A DNA stretch of 14,058 nucleotides from CAYUYV01 sp964474635. GTDB lineage: Bacteria; Pseudomonadota; Alphaproteobacteria; JAJFIK01. The notes below the pieces were generated by a model. It saw only the letters and a program-made list of their open reading frames with translations. It was not told where the DNA came from and made no database searches. The stretch is from assembly GCA_964474635.1 (NCBI GenBank), contig CAYYTT010000106.1, forward strand, positions 1 to 14,058. The letters run 5' to 3'. Numbering within the stretch: position 1 is the stretch's first letter; the number at the start of each line of letters is the position of its first letter. Both the position numbers and the translations under genes were made by a program. This document shows positions 7,042-13,786 of this stretch, piece by piece.

Positions 7042-7881
7042 ATGGCTGGTTTGGAATTCACACCCTGCGACGGGGTCGGGGCGGAGGTCTCCGGCGTTGA
7101 CCTGACGCGAAACCTTTCGGCGGATGTCGTGAGCCGGCTTCGCCGGGGCTTGGGCACTTACGGCGTCTTGTTTTTTCGCGATCAGACGCTGACGCCCGCA
7201 GCCCACATCGCCCTGGCCGAACGGTTCGGGCCCATTGTCACGAACCGGTTCTTCCGGGCTGTCCAGGGCTATCCCATGATCGCCGAAGTGCGCAAGGAAC
7301 CGGACCAGAGCGCGAATATCGGCGGCGGATGGCACACGGACCATTCCTATGATGAACGCCCGGCGCTGGGGTCCATTCTGGTGGCGCGGGAGGTGCCCCA
7401 AAGCGGCGGGGATACCCTGTTCGCCAATATGTATGCAGCCCATGATGGGCTGTCCGACGGACTGAAGCAAACCCTCCGCAGCCTGAGGGCTGTGCACTCC
7501 AGCCGCCACATTTTTGGGGCCGGGCAAGCCTTGAGCAAGGGCGATCTTGACGAGCGGCTCGGTAATGCGGGCGCGGCCAGTCAGGATGCGGTGCATCCGG
7601 CCATCATCACCCATCCCTTGAGCGGGCGCCGCGCGCTTTACGTCAATCCCACATTCACGGTCCGCTTCGACGGATGGACCCGGGCGGAAAGCAAGCCGCT
7701 GCTCGATATGCTCTACGCCCACGCGATCCAGCCCGCCTTCGTGCACCGCTTCGCGTGGCGCCCCGGGTCGGTCGCCTTTTGGGACAATCGGGCCACCTGG
7801 CACTTTGCCCTCAACGATTACCACGGGCATCGCCGCGTGATGCACCGCATCACCATTGACGGCGAGTTGTTGTTCCCCTGA
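7042..7881 (+). CDS. TauD/TfdA-family Fe(II)/2-oxoglutarate-dependent dioxygenase
   Basis: A 279-residue cytoplasmic oxygenase. Enzymes of this family couple decarboxylation of 2-oxoglutarate to hydroxylation of a substrate such as taurine, alkyl sulfates or phenoxyacetates. The iron-binding triad is complete: His98 and Asp100 in WHTDHSY, and His254 in WDNRATWHFALNDY. The 2-oxoglutarate-binding arginines fit the R-x3-R pattern (Arg265, Arg269) in HRRVMHRITIDG. The N-terminal EVSGVDLTRNLS and YGVLFFRDQTLTP are typical, as is the length. The ATG at 7042 has GGGAGG upstream; the frame is open further but reads as non-coding. It is divergent from the substrate-binding protein (196 bp apart). No sulfonate transporter (tauABC, ssu) is nearby, so the substrate cannot be named. 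The stop codon lies in a 17-bp tandem repeat. Confidence 0.92.
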   Translation: MAGLEFTPCDGVGAEVSGVDLTRNLSADVVSRLRRGLGTYGVLFFRDQTLTPAAHIALAERFGPIVTNRFFRAVQGYPMIAEVRKEPDQSANIGGGWHTDHSYDERPALGSILVAREVPQSGGDTLFANMYAAHDGLSDGLKQTLRSLRAVHSSRHIFGAGQALSKGDLDERLGNAGAASQDAVHPAIITHPLSGRRALYVNPTFTVRFDGWTRAESKPLLDMLYAHAIQPAFVHRFAWRPGSVAFWDNRATWHFALNDYHGHRRVMHRITIDGELLFP

Positions 7882-7927
7882 CAGCACTTGAAACCTGACA
7901 GCACGTGAAACCTGACAGCACTTGAAA
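7877..7927. repeat. Three tandem 17-bp units across the dioxygenase stop codon
   Basis: The units start at 7877, 7894 and 7911. The first and third are identical (CCTGACAGCACTTGAAA) and the middle one differs by one base (CACGTG instead of CACTTG). The TGA stop of the dioxygenase is part of the first unit. The array fills almost the whole gap between two convergent genes and abuts the radC terminator. Confidence 0.95.
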
Positions 7928-7950
7928 AAAGCCGGTCAGCGGGCCTGACC
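7925..7950 (-). terminator. Candidate intrinsic terminator of radC
   Basis: Read on the minus strand, GGTCAG-GCCCG-CTGACC forms a 6-bp hairpin, followed by GGC and six T residues (7930 down to 7925). The radC TGA stop (7936-7938) is inside the downstream arm. Hairpin plus T-run is the standard intrinsic layout, though the stem is short. Confidence 0.6.
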
Positions 7951-8775
7951 CATCAGGCCTTCCTGCCGGAAGGACAGAACGCGGGCGCGCCCCACGATCA
8001 GGTGGTCATGGACCGTGATGCCCATGGCCCGGCCTGCGTCGATAATTTTCATGGTCATGGAGACATCATCGCGCGAGGGGGTCGGGTCGCCGGAGGGGTG
8101 ATTGTGCACCAGGATCAGGGATGAGGCGTGCAGTTCGAGGGCCCGGCGCATGACTTCGCGCGTGTAGACGGGGGTGTGATTGACCGTGCCCTGCTGCTGC
8201 ATTTCGTCGGCGATGAGACGGTTTTTCAAATCCAGGAACAAAATCCGGAACTGTTCGATTTTCTCCGTCGACAGACGGGCCTTGAGATAGCTTTCAAGCT
8301 GGCTCCAGGACGAAATCAACGGCTTTTCGAGCACTTGCGTTTGCAAAAGCTTCAGCGCCACCCCGTGCACGATCTTGAGTTCGGCCATTGCCGCCTGCCC
8401 GATGCCGCTTTCTTCCATCAGGCGCGCCGGATCGGCCCCGAGCACACCGGCAAGCCCGCCAAACCGCTCCAGTAGTGCCTTGGCGATGGGTTTGACGTCG
8501 CGCCGCGGCATGGCCCGGAACAGGATCAGTTCGAGAAGTTCGTAGTCCTGAAGAGCTTCGCTCCCGGCCTCCAGAAACCGCTCGCGCAGGCGCTCGCGAT
8601 GGCCGTGATAATGGGGCGCCTTGTCGGACCGGGCGGGGGGCGGCGGGGCCGGCCGCTCGCTAAGGCCCGGCTCGGCGCGGCCTTGCCCGTCCGATGGGCC
8701 GGCACCCTTGGGCGCAGGGCAGGGCACGTGAGGCTTTCGGGCGTGCCAGGGGGTGAGCGTCGGTGGTTTGGCCAT
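7936..8775 (-). CDS. radC: RadC-family JAB/MPN-domain protein
   Basis: A 279-residue member of the RadC (UPF0758) family. A helix-hairpin-helix-like N-terminal part (about 57-145; ERFGGLAGVLGADPARL, GIGQAAMAELK) precedes a JAB/MPN metalloprotease-like domain (about 155-275). The JAMM-type metal ligands are visible: His224 and His226 in HNHPSGDPTPS, Asp236 ten residues later, and Glu191 upstream. The name suggests DNA repair, but that role was withdrawn for the E. coli protein and the true activity is not settled. The first 50 residues are Pro/Lys/Arg-rich and probably disordered, so a later start is possible; the ribosome-binding site at 8775 is weak. It lies downstream of map (127 bp) and sfsA on the same strand, an arrangement I know from other alphaproteobacteria. 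Its 3' end has a terminator-like hairpin. Confidence 0.93.
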   Translation of the reverse strand: MAKPPTLTPWHARKPHVPCPAPKGAGPSDGQGRAEPGLSERPAPPPPARSDKAPHYHGHRERLRERFLEAGSEALQDYELLELILFRAMPRRDVKPIAKALLERFGGLAGVLGADPARLMEESGIGQAAMAELKIVHGVALKLLQTQVLEKPLISSWSQLESYLKARLSTEKIEQFRILFLDLKNRLIADEMQQQGTVNHTPVYTREVMRRALELHASSLILVHNHPSGDPTPSRDDVSMTMKIIDAGRAMGITVHDHLIVGRARVLSFRQEGLMGQAR

Positions 8776-8902
8776 GGGGTCTGCCGCACTCGAGGTTCGG
8801 CCGCTAGCCGGGCAATGTTCGCGTAATGTTCAATATCTGTTCAAGCGCAAACCAACGCGCACGTCAAGGTCGGCGGATCCTCTAACGCCCCAAGACACGC
8901 CC

Positions 8903-9778
8903 CTAGCCCGAGACGACGTGGGCGCTCATCTCCGGCTGCCGGGCGCTTGTCGGTTTGTGGAGGCCGCGCGGCGACAGGGTGAAAATCTCCGCGCCCGTCG
9001 CCGTCACGCCGATGGAATGCTCAAATTGCGCGCTCAAGGATTTATCGCGGGTCACGGCCGTCCAGCCATCGCTCAGCAGTTTCACATTGTATTTGCCCAG
9101 ATTGATCATGGGCTCGATGGTGAAAAACATGCCCTCGCGCAGCACCGCGCCCTGACCGGGCCGGCCGAAATGCACCACATTGGGCGGCTCATGAAAGCGG
9201 CGCCCCAGGCCGTGACCGCAAAAATCCCGCACCACGGAGCAGCGCTCGGCCTCCGCGTAGGATTGAATGGCGTGGCCGATGTCGCCCAGGGTCGCGCCGG
9301 GTTTCACGGCCCGAAGCCCGCGCATCAGGCTTTCATAGGTCACGTCAATCAGACGCTCGGTCTTCTTTTTCAAGTCGCCGCCGCCATACATGCGGCTCGA
9401 GTCGCCATGCCAGCCGTCGAGGATCGCCGTGACGTCGATGTTCAGGCAGTCCTCCGGCTTGATCTCCCGGTCCCCCGGAATGCCGTGGCAGACAACATGG
9501 TTGAAGGATGTGCAGATCGATTTGGGAAAGCCGCGATAATGGAGCGGCGCGGGGATGGCGCCGTGATCCAGGATGTACTCATGGGCCAAGGTGTTGAGCC
9601 GTTCGGTCGTCACGCCGGGGGCCACGTGGTCGGCCAGCATGTCAAGGCACGCCGCCGCGAGGGCCCCGGCCCTGCGCATGCCTTCAAAGTCTTCGGCCGT
9701 GTGGATCTTGATCGCGCCAGTGTGGCGGGCATCCGCCTCGTCGAAGAGAGTGTCGGTGCCGAGGGCTGCATCTGTCAT
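8903..9778 (-). CDS. map: Type I methionine aminopeptidase
   Basis: A 291-residue enzyme that removes the initiator methionine from new proteins in the cytoplasm. All metal ligands and the catalytic His are present: His98 in VVCHGIPGD, Asp115 in LNIDVTAI, Asp126 in WHGDSSRMY, His189 in FCGHGLGRRFHEPP, Glu222 in FTIEPMI and Glu253 in QFEHSIGVT. Length and motif spacing fit the type Ib bacterial enzyme with short N- and C-terminal extensions. The ATG at 9778 is chosen. A TTG at 9787 in the same frame would add only three residues, and neither start has an ideally spaced ribosome-binding site (AGGA lies about 12 nt before the ATG). It follows sfsA by 90 bp on the same strand and precedes radC, so co-transcription is plausible. 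Confidence 0.97.
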   Translation of the reverse strand: MTDAALGTDTLFDEADARHTGAIKIHTAEDFEGMRRAGALAAACLDMLADHVAPGVTTERLNTLAHEYILDHGAIPAPLHYRGFPKSICTSFNHVVCHGIPGDREIKPEDCLNIDVTAILDGWHGDSSRMYGGGDLKKKTERLIDVTYESLMRGLRAVKPGATLGDIGHAIQSYAEAERCSVVRDFCGHGLGRRFHEPPNVVHFGRPGQGAVLREGMFFTIEPMINLGKYNVKLLSDGWTAVTRDKSLSAQFEHSIGVTATGAEIFTLSPRGLHKPTSARQPEMSAHVVSG

Positions 9779-9814
9779 TGAGAACAAAATCCTGTTTTAA
9801 CGCCCTGATTTTCC

Positions 9815-9829
9815 GTGAGCTCCGCTCAC
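9815..9829. terminator. Small perfect hairpin between sfsA and map
   Basis: GTGAGC-TCC-GCTCAC is a perfect 6-bp stem with a 3-nt loop in the 90-bp sfsA-map gap. On the minus strand it is followed by GGAAAATC, not a T-run, so it is at best a weak or partial terminator or an RNA-processing structure. Confidence 0.3.
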
Positions 9830-9868
9830 CCACATCAGTGTCGCAGGTAAGCGTTCAAGCTTCGCGCG

Positions 9869-10618
9869 TCAATTCGCACGCCGCGTACGGGCTTTACGCG
9901 GTGCGCCGGCGGCCGGCTCCTCGATGGGGATCAGCCGGTGGGCACGGATCCGCTTTGTGGAGACCGAACAGGCCGCCGCGAAGGCTTCAACGCCGCGACC
10001 ACGGGCGTCGGCGAACGCCTCCGCATAGGCCGGATCGAGATCCGCCGCGAGCCGCAGCGTGTCGCAATCATCCCGCTGAATGATGAACAGCATCACGCCG
10101 CGCGCATCAGCTTCAACCATGCGCGCCAATTCCGCCAAGTGTTTGGCGCCCCGGCTCGTCACGCTGTCGGGAAACTCGGCGAGGCCCGCCTCGCGGCGCA
10201 GATGGACGTTCTTCACCTCCACATAACACGGGCGTGGATCGGCGCCGTCCTCAAGCAACAGATCGATGCGGCTGTTTTCCCCATAACGGACTTCCCGGCG
10301 CAGGGACGCATAGCCGCTCAAGCCCGCGATCAGCCCGTCCCGGATCGCTTCCTCGGCCAGATCATTGGGCCGGCCCGTATGGATCCCCACACTGGTTCCG
10401 TCCGCTTCGACCACTTCCAGCGTATGGCGCAGCTTGCGCTTGGGGTTGTCGCTCGTGCTCAGCCAGACCGTCAGATCCGGATCCTTCAGGCCCATCATGG
10501 AGCCCGGATTGGGACAATGGGCGGTCACGCTCTCGCCGTCCTCCAGGATCACGTCACATAAAAACCGCTGGTAGCGGCGCACAAGCCGTCCCTTGATGAG
10601 CGGTTGGGGCAGTTCCAT
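9869..10618 (-). CDS. sfsA: SfsA family protein (sugar fermentation stimulation protein homolog)
   Basis: A 249-residue SfsA protein. The family has an OB-fold-like N-terminal part followed by a PD-(D/E)xK nuclease-like domain, and is linked to nucleic-acid binding. Visible signatures are LIKGRLVRRYQRFL near the start, VTAHCPNPGSMMG (31-43), and the nuclease-like core SRIDLLLEDG (116-125; Asp119) followed by CYVEVKNVHL (131-140; Glu134, Lys136). The ATG at 10618 has AAGGAT about 6 nt upstream. A longer frame reaches 10720, but it would run into the divergent gene and the extra residues are unlike the family. The last 20 residues are Arg/Ala-rich. It is first in the sfsA-map-radC run and divergent from the CinA-like gene (92 bp apart). 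Confidence 0.95.
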   Translation of the reverse strand: MELPQPLIKGRLVRRYQRFLCDVILEDGESVTAHCPNPGSMMGLKDPDLTVWLSTSDNPKRKLRHTLEVVEADGTSVGIHTGRPNDLAEEAIRDGLIAGLSGYASLRREVRYGENSRIDLLLEDGADPRPCYVEVKNVHLRREAGLAEFPDSVTSRGAKHLAELARMVEADARGVMLFIIQRDDCDTLRLAADLDPAYAEAFADARGRGVEAFAAACSVSTKRIRAHRLIPIEEPAAGAPRKARTRRAN

Positions 10619-10710
10619 GAGGTATCCTTGTACGATGAAGGGCAGCCGGCGCGCCGCCACGGGAGCCGGGACACCGGCATCAGAGATAAGACCGGTCAAG
10701 GGAGACAGGC

Positions 10711-11499
10711 ATGACGGCATCCGACACGTCGGAACACATGAAGACCACGGGGGAACACATGAAGACCGCGGGCATCGTCATCATCGGCGATGAGGTTCTG
10801 TCAGGACGCACCCAAGATAGCAACATCGCCATGATCGCCCAGGAACTGGGCCCCCTCGGCATTCAAGTGGACGAGGTGCGCATCGTGCCGGACGTGCAGA
10901 CCCGGATCGTGGAGGCGGTGAACGCGCTGCGCGAGCGCTGCACCTATGTCTTCACCACGGGCGGCATTGGCCCGACCCATGACGACATCACGGCGGATGC
11001 CATCGCGGCGGCCTTTGGCGCGCCGATCGATGTGCGGGCCGACGCCCGGGCGATTCTGGAGGCCCACTATCCGCAAGGGGAACTGACCGAAGCGCGCCTG
11101 CGCATGGCGCGGATTCCGGACGGGGCCGCGCTGATTGAAAATCCGGTCAGTCGCGCGCCGGGCTTCCAAATCGGCAATGTCTTCGTGATGGCCGGCGTGC
11201 CCGCCATCGCCAAGGCCATGATGGTGAGCCTGACACCCCGATTGATCGGCGGACCGCCGCTGCTCAGCCAGACGGTGAATGCCTATCTGGCCGAAGGTCA
11301 CCTCGCACAATCCCTGGGCGGGATCCAGGACACGTTTCCGGAGGTGCGCATCGGTTCCTATCCCTTTTATCGGGACAAGCGCTTCGGTGTGAGTGTCGTG
11401 ATCCGAGCCGTCGATCCGGACCAGCTTGCCGCGGCCTGCAAGGCCGTTCAGGCCATGGTGCGGGATCTGGGTGCGGAACCCTTTGCCGGCGAGGCCTGA
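10711..11499 (+). CDS. CinA N-terminal / MoaB-Mog-type (molybdopterin-binding fold) protein
   Basis: A 262-residue protein with the MoCF-biosynthesis fold. Visible motifs are IVIIGDEVLSGRTQDSN (about 22-38) and the glycine-rich FTTGGIGPTHDDITADAI (81-98). These match the N-terminal domain of CinA and stand-alone relatives called competence/damage-inducible protein A. The C-terminal PncC (NMN deamidase) domain of full CinA is absent, as in many alphaproteobacterial homologs, so the activity is uncertain; nucleotide-metabolite hydrolysis or molybdopterin chemistry are both possible. The ATG at 10711 has AGGGAGA at good spacing. Immediately after it, EHMKTTG/EHMKTAG is a 21-bp tandem duplication, which also creates further possible ATG starts at 10738 and 10759, of which either would give a shorter and more family-like N-terminus. 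It is divergent from sfsA. Confidence 0.9.
   Translation: MTASDTSEHMKTTGEHMKTAGIVIIGDEVLSGRTQDSNIAMIAQELGPLGIQVDEVRIVPDVQTRIVEAVNALRERCTYVFTTGGIGPTHDDITADAIAAAFGAPIDVRADARAILEAHYPQGELTEARLRMARIPDGAALIENPVSRAPGFQIGNVFVMAGVPAIAKAMMVSLTPRLIGGPPLLSQTVNAYLAEGHLAQSLGGIQDTFPEVRIGSYPFYRDKRFGVSVVIRAVDPDQLAAACKAVQAMVRDLGAEPFAGEA
10730..10771. repeat. 21-bp tandem duplication at the start of the CinA-like gene
   Basis: The units at 10730-10750 and 10751-10771 differ by one base (ACC-ACG versus ACC-GCG). Each holds an in-frame ATG, so the duplication extends the N-terminus by seven residues and multiplies potential start codons. Confidence 0.88.
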
Positions 11500-11586
11500 C
11501 ACGCCAGCCGCTGAGTGAGAGAGAGGGGCGGGCGGCGAAAGATATGGCTAAGACTTGCGTGCTTAGCTTCTCCCCATAAGGCGTAT

Positions 11587-11600
11587 CGCCCGTTCGGGCG
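11587..11600. repeat. Perfect short hairpin upstream of the small exported-protein gene
   Basis: CGCCCG-TT-CGGGCG is a 6-bp GC-only stem ending 11 nt before the ribosome-binding site AAGGGAG. It may belong to the leader of the next gene or help end the CinA-like transcript, but no T-run follows. A second small inverted repeat, GCTAAG-N9-CTTAGC (11547-11567), lies just upstream. Confidence 0.35.
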
Positions 11601-11623
11601 GCCCGCCAATGAAGGGAGATTTC

Positions 11624-11935
11624 GTGTCCATGACCGAGCAAGTCCTGTCCATTTTGCGTCTGCGGGCCCGCGCCTTCCGCGCCACCTTCGGCATCACGGC
11701 GGCTTTGGCCTGCCTGTCCCACCCGGTCGGCGCCGAAGACATCGCACTTGATTCCAGCCAGGAAGCCCGCGCGCAGGCTGGCGACCATCAGTTCTATGTC
11801 TGGTGCACGGGCGGCGATGATTTCACCACCACCCAGTCCGGCGATAGCGCCGATGCGGCCCAAGAGGCCGTCTTTGAGGCGCTCCAGGCCGAGGGCAAGG
11901 ACCGGTGCTGGCCGATCTGGCAGGGCAAGCGCTAG
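11624..11935 (+). CDS. Small exported protein, function unknown
   Basis: About 103 residues. A basic stretch (RLRARAFRATFG) is followed by a hydrophobic segment (ITAALACLSHPVGA) and a signal-peptidase-like site VGA|ED, so export to the periplasm is likely. The mature part, about 66 residues, is acidic and has two cysteines (YVWCTGG and DRCWPIW) that could form a disulfide. I do not recognise the family. AAGGGAG (11612-11618) lies 5 nt before GTG 11624 and 11 nt before ATG 11630; ATG 11609 overlaps that site and is unlikely. GTG 11624 is chosen, with ATG 11630 close behind. The stop codon (11933-11935) lies in a 108-bp palindromic repeat, so the present C-terminus may have been set by arrival of that element. 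It follows the CinA-like gene on the same strand by 124 bp. Confidence 0.65.
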   Translation: MSMTEQVLSILRLRARAFRATFGITAALACLSHPVGAEDIALDSSQEARAQAGDHQFYVWCTGGDDFTTTQSGDSADAAQEAVFEALQAEGKDRCWPIWQGKR

Positions 11936-12036
11936 AGCCCATTCAATGATCTCTGAGTCATTGAATGGGCTCTAGCGTATTGATTTTGAGCGCTTTCCGG
12001 GCGGAAAACCGCATACACTTTTCCTGAAAGCGCTAG
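11929..12036. repeat. RIME-like 108-bp palindromic intergenic element
   Basis: The element starts and ends with GCGCTAG and holds two palindromes. The first is perfect: 20-bp arms at 11930-11949 and 11958-11977 around an 8-nt loop. The second pairs AGCGCTTTCCGG (11989-12000) with CCTGAAAGCGCT (12023-12034), 11 of 12 positions, and contains a nested GCGG-AAAA-CCGC hairpin (12001-12012). From memory, the second half closely resembles the core (CGGAAAACCGC...CACTTTTCCTG) of a repeat common in rhizobial intergenic regions. RIME1, a Rhizobium intergenic mosaic element, is likewise about 108 bp with two palindromes. No gene is inside. The first palindrome could also act as a transcript end. Confidence 0.75.
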
Positions 12037-12081
12037 GGCGCCCCTTTGGATCATCTCCAGGCGGCGCGCAGGGGCAGGCGG

Positions 12082-12110
12082 TTGCGCTGTCCCTGGTCAG
12101 CCCGTACACC
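12082..12110 (+). promoter_or_regulatory. Possible promoter of the tRNA-Leu gene
   Basis: TTGCGC (12082-12087) and TACACC (12105-12110) are separated by 17 nt and would place the transcription start about 7 nt before the tRNA. Both hexamers are only fair matches to the sigma-70 consensus, so this is tentative. Confidence 0.3.
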
Positions 12111-12123
12111 ATCACGATCCCGC

Positions 12124-12210
12124 GCGGACGTGGTGGAATCGGTAGACACACAAGACTTAAAATCTTGAGCTCGTAAGAGCGTGCGGGTTCAAGTCCCGCC
12201 GTCCGCACCA
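12124..12210 (+). tRNA. tRNA-Leu (anticodon UAA)
   Basis: A complete 87-nt class II tRNA. The acceptor arm GCGGACG (12124-12130) pairs with CGTCCGC (12200-12206), followed by discriminator A and an encoded CCA (12208-12210). The anticodon stem CAAGA/TCTTG encloses the loop CTTAAAA with anticodon TAA at 12158-12160. The long variable arm GCTC-GTAA-GAGC is typical of tRNA-Leu, and the T-arm contains GGTTCAAGTCC. It reads UUA and probably UUG codons. It stands between the RIME-like repeat and the flippase gene. Confidence 0.97.
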
Positions 12211-12273
12211 GGCCTTTCGCGCAATGCGCCGGATGCCCTCCCGGTTCGCTTGCGCACCAGTGTGGAGACCGCG

Positions 12274-13638
12274 ATGGCCGCCAGGCGTTTCTTGCCGCTC
12301 CTTGGCCTGTCGCATGCCCATTTCCGCCCCGGCGGCCTGATGCGCAGCGGGCTTGCCACCCTCGCCATTGTGCTTGTGGGCCGGCTCGGCGGCATCCTGA
12401 TGGGCATTGCCCTTGCGCGGCTTCTGGGGCCCAGCCATTACGGCGTTTATGTCTATGCCGTTTCGATCTTAACACTGATTGCTTTCCTGCCCCGGCTCGG
12501 TCTGCCGGTCCTGTTGCTGCGCGAGGTCGGCGCGGCCCGGGCGTCCGGCGATGCGGACGGCATGGGGGCGGCCCTTGGGTTCACGGCGGCCTGGGTGCTC
12601 GCGGTGGCGGGCATCCTCAGTGTGGGCCTTTGGGTCCTTGGCCCGGGCCTGTTCGCCGACGCGGGGACGCTTGATCCGCGTGCGTTCTGGATCGGGCTGC
12701 CGCTGATCCTCGTCATGCCGCTTGTGTCCCTGTCGAGCCGCCATTTGCAGGGCCTTGGCCGTGCCGCCTATTCCCAGATGGGCGAAACCCTGACGCGTTA
12801 TGCAGTCCTTGTGTCGGGGCTCGTGATCATCGCGGTCTGGAGCGGCGGTGCCCTTGTTACGGCGCCCCAGGCCATGGCCCTCAATGTGCTGGCCTTTACG
12901 GCGAGTCTTGGCCTTATGCTCGGATTTTCCGCCGTCTTTACGCCAAAGGCGGCCTGGCGTGCCGCCTTCAATCCGGCCCTGGTGCGCGAGCGCAGTGCGG
13001 GCTGGCTGACAACAGCCCTGTTCTTTAGCGGTCTGACGGGCCTCGGGGCGCTCTCGGCGGAGGCAATGATCCTGGTCGTTGGGCATTATCTGCCCCCTGA
13101 GGAGGTCAGCACCTTTCGCGTGGCAACCCACGCCGCCATGTTGGCGGTGTTCGGTCTGCGGACCTTCGAATTGATCGCAACGCCGCGCTACGCTGCGCTC
13201 CACCGGGCCGGGGATCTTGAAGGGCTGCAACGGCTTTCCACCTTGAGCGCGCGCCTCGGCTTGGCATTGTGCGTGCCGATCGTGCTGCTCTTTTTCGTCT
13301 TCGGACGGGAGGCTTTGGGCCTTATTTTCGGCGACGCCTATCGGGGGGCCTATCCCTGTCTGATGATCCTCATTTCAGGATATGCCGTGAACACCCTGAC
13401 CGGGCCCGTCATCGCGCTTTTGAACATGGCGGGCCAGGAGCGTGTGACTTTCCGTGTTCAAACGGCCTCAACCCTCGCCCAGGTGTCCCTCGCCATCGCC
13501 CTGACACCCGTGCTGGGCCTTGTTGGCACGGCCGCGGCCGTCGCGCTGACGGAAGCTTGCTCCAAGCTCTATCTCCATGGGCAGGTGCGTAAGCATCTGG
13601 GCATCGATGGCAGCGTGCTTGCCATGCGCCCCTTTTGA
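12274..13638 (+). CDS. Wzx-like polysaccharide/oligosaccharide flippase (MVF superfamily)
   Basis: A 454-residue inner-membrane protein with about twelve predicted helices (for example about 24-48, 57-75, 100-123, 175-190, 200-222, 246-270, 326-345, 362-385). The family signature near the first helix pair, ALARLLGPSHYGVYVYAVS (46-64), matches the ARxLGPxxYG pattern of polysaccharide biosynthesis/export proteins. These move lipid-linked sugars across the inner membrane. The later FGDAYRGAYPCLMIL (352-366) and GLVGTAAAVALTE (415-427) are also typical. The ATG at 12274 is used because GGAGA lies 5 nt upstream. The frame is open back into the tRNA, but that part cannot be coding. It starts 63 nt after the tRNA end and may depend on tRNA read-through or a promoter in that short gap. 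No glycosyltransferase or polymerase gene is adjacent in the window, so its polysaccharide is unknown. Confidence 0.9.
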   Translation: MAARRFLPLLGLSHAHFRPGGLMRSGLATLAIVLVGRLGGILMGIALARLLGPSHYGVYVYAVSILTLIAFLPRLGLPVLLLREVGAARASGDADGMGAALGFTAAWVLAVAGILSVGLWVLGPGLFADAGTLDPRAFWIGLPLILVMPLVSLSSRHLQGLGRAAYSQMGETLTRYAVLVSGLVIIAVWSGGALVTAPQAMALNVLAFTASLGLMLGFSAVFTPKAAWRAAFNPALVRERSAGWLTTALFFSGLTGLGALSAEAMILVVGHYLPPEEVSTFRVATHAAMLAVFGLRTFELIATPRYAALHRAGDLEGLQRLSTLSARLGLALCVPIVLLFFVFGREALGLIFGDAYRGAYPCLMILISGYAVNTLTGPVIALLNMAGQERVTFRVQTASTLAQVSLAIALTPVLGLVGTAAAVALTEACSKLYLHGQVRKHLGIDGSVLAMRPF

Positions 13639-13673
13639 AACCCATCCACGCGGGCGGCGCGTTTCTCTCTTGG

Positions 13674-13690
13674 CAGTCTGACGCAGACTG
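13674..13690. terminator. Small hairpin after the flippase gene
   Basis: CAGTCTG-ACG-CAGACTG is a perfect 7-bp stem starting 36 nt after the flippase stop codon. The following TTGCTCTT is only moderately T-rich, so this is a weak candidate for the 3' end of the transcript. Confidence 0.35.
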
Positions 13691-13786
13691 TTGCTCTTGC
13701 AGCGGGAATTGACGCCCTTGGGATGTTTTTTACCTGTCATCTAGTCCGATGGTAGCGGGATCTTCCCACGAAAAGGGAGGAACCCC

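Noticed and set aside
6846..7157. N-terminal extension of the binding protein up to 7157
   Set aside because: It would overlap the divergent dioxygenase gene, reads unlike any leader, and the ATG at 6845 has a good AGGAG site.
6838..7887. 349-codon minus-strand frame opposite the dioxygenase
   Set aside because: The plus strand has a complete TauD iron triad and a good ribosome-binding site; the minus frame has no recognisable domain.
7877..7927. Tandem 17-bp units as a CRISPR array
   Set aside because: The units are directly adjacent with no spacers, and no cas gene is present.
8753..9781. 342-codon plus-strand frame opposite map
   Set aside because: Antisense to a methionine aminopeptidase with all active-site residues.
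10619..10720. 34-residue N-terminal extension of SfsA
   Set aside because: It overlaps the divergent CinA-like gene start; SfsA proteins begin at the MELPQPL-like position, which has its own AAGGAT site.
12181..12273. Upstream extension of the flippase into the tRNA
   Set aside because: The first codons lie in the tRNA-Leu gene; the ATG at 12274 has a ribosome-binding site and begins the family-like sequence.
12190..12273. Attachment site at the 3' end of tRNA-Leu
   Set aside because: No second copy of the tRNA 3' end and no integrase are visible in the window.
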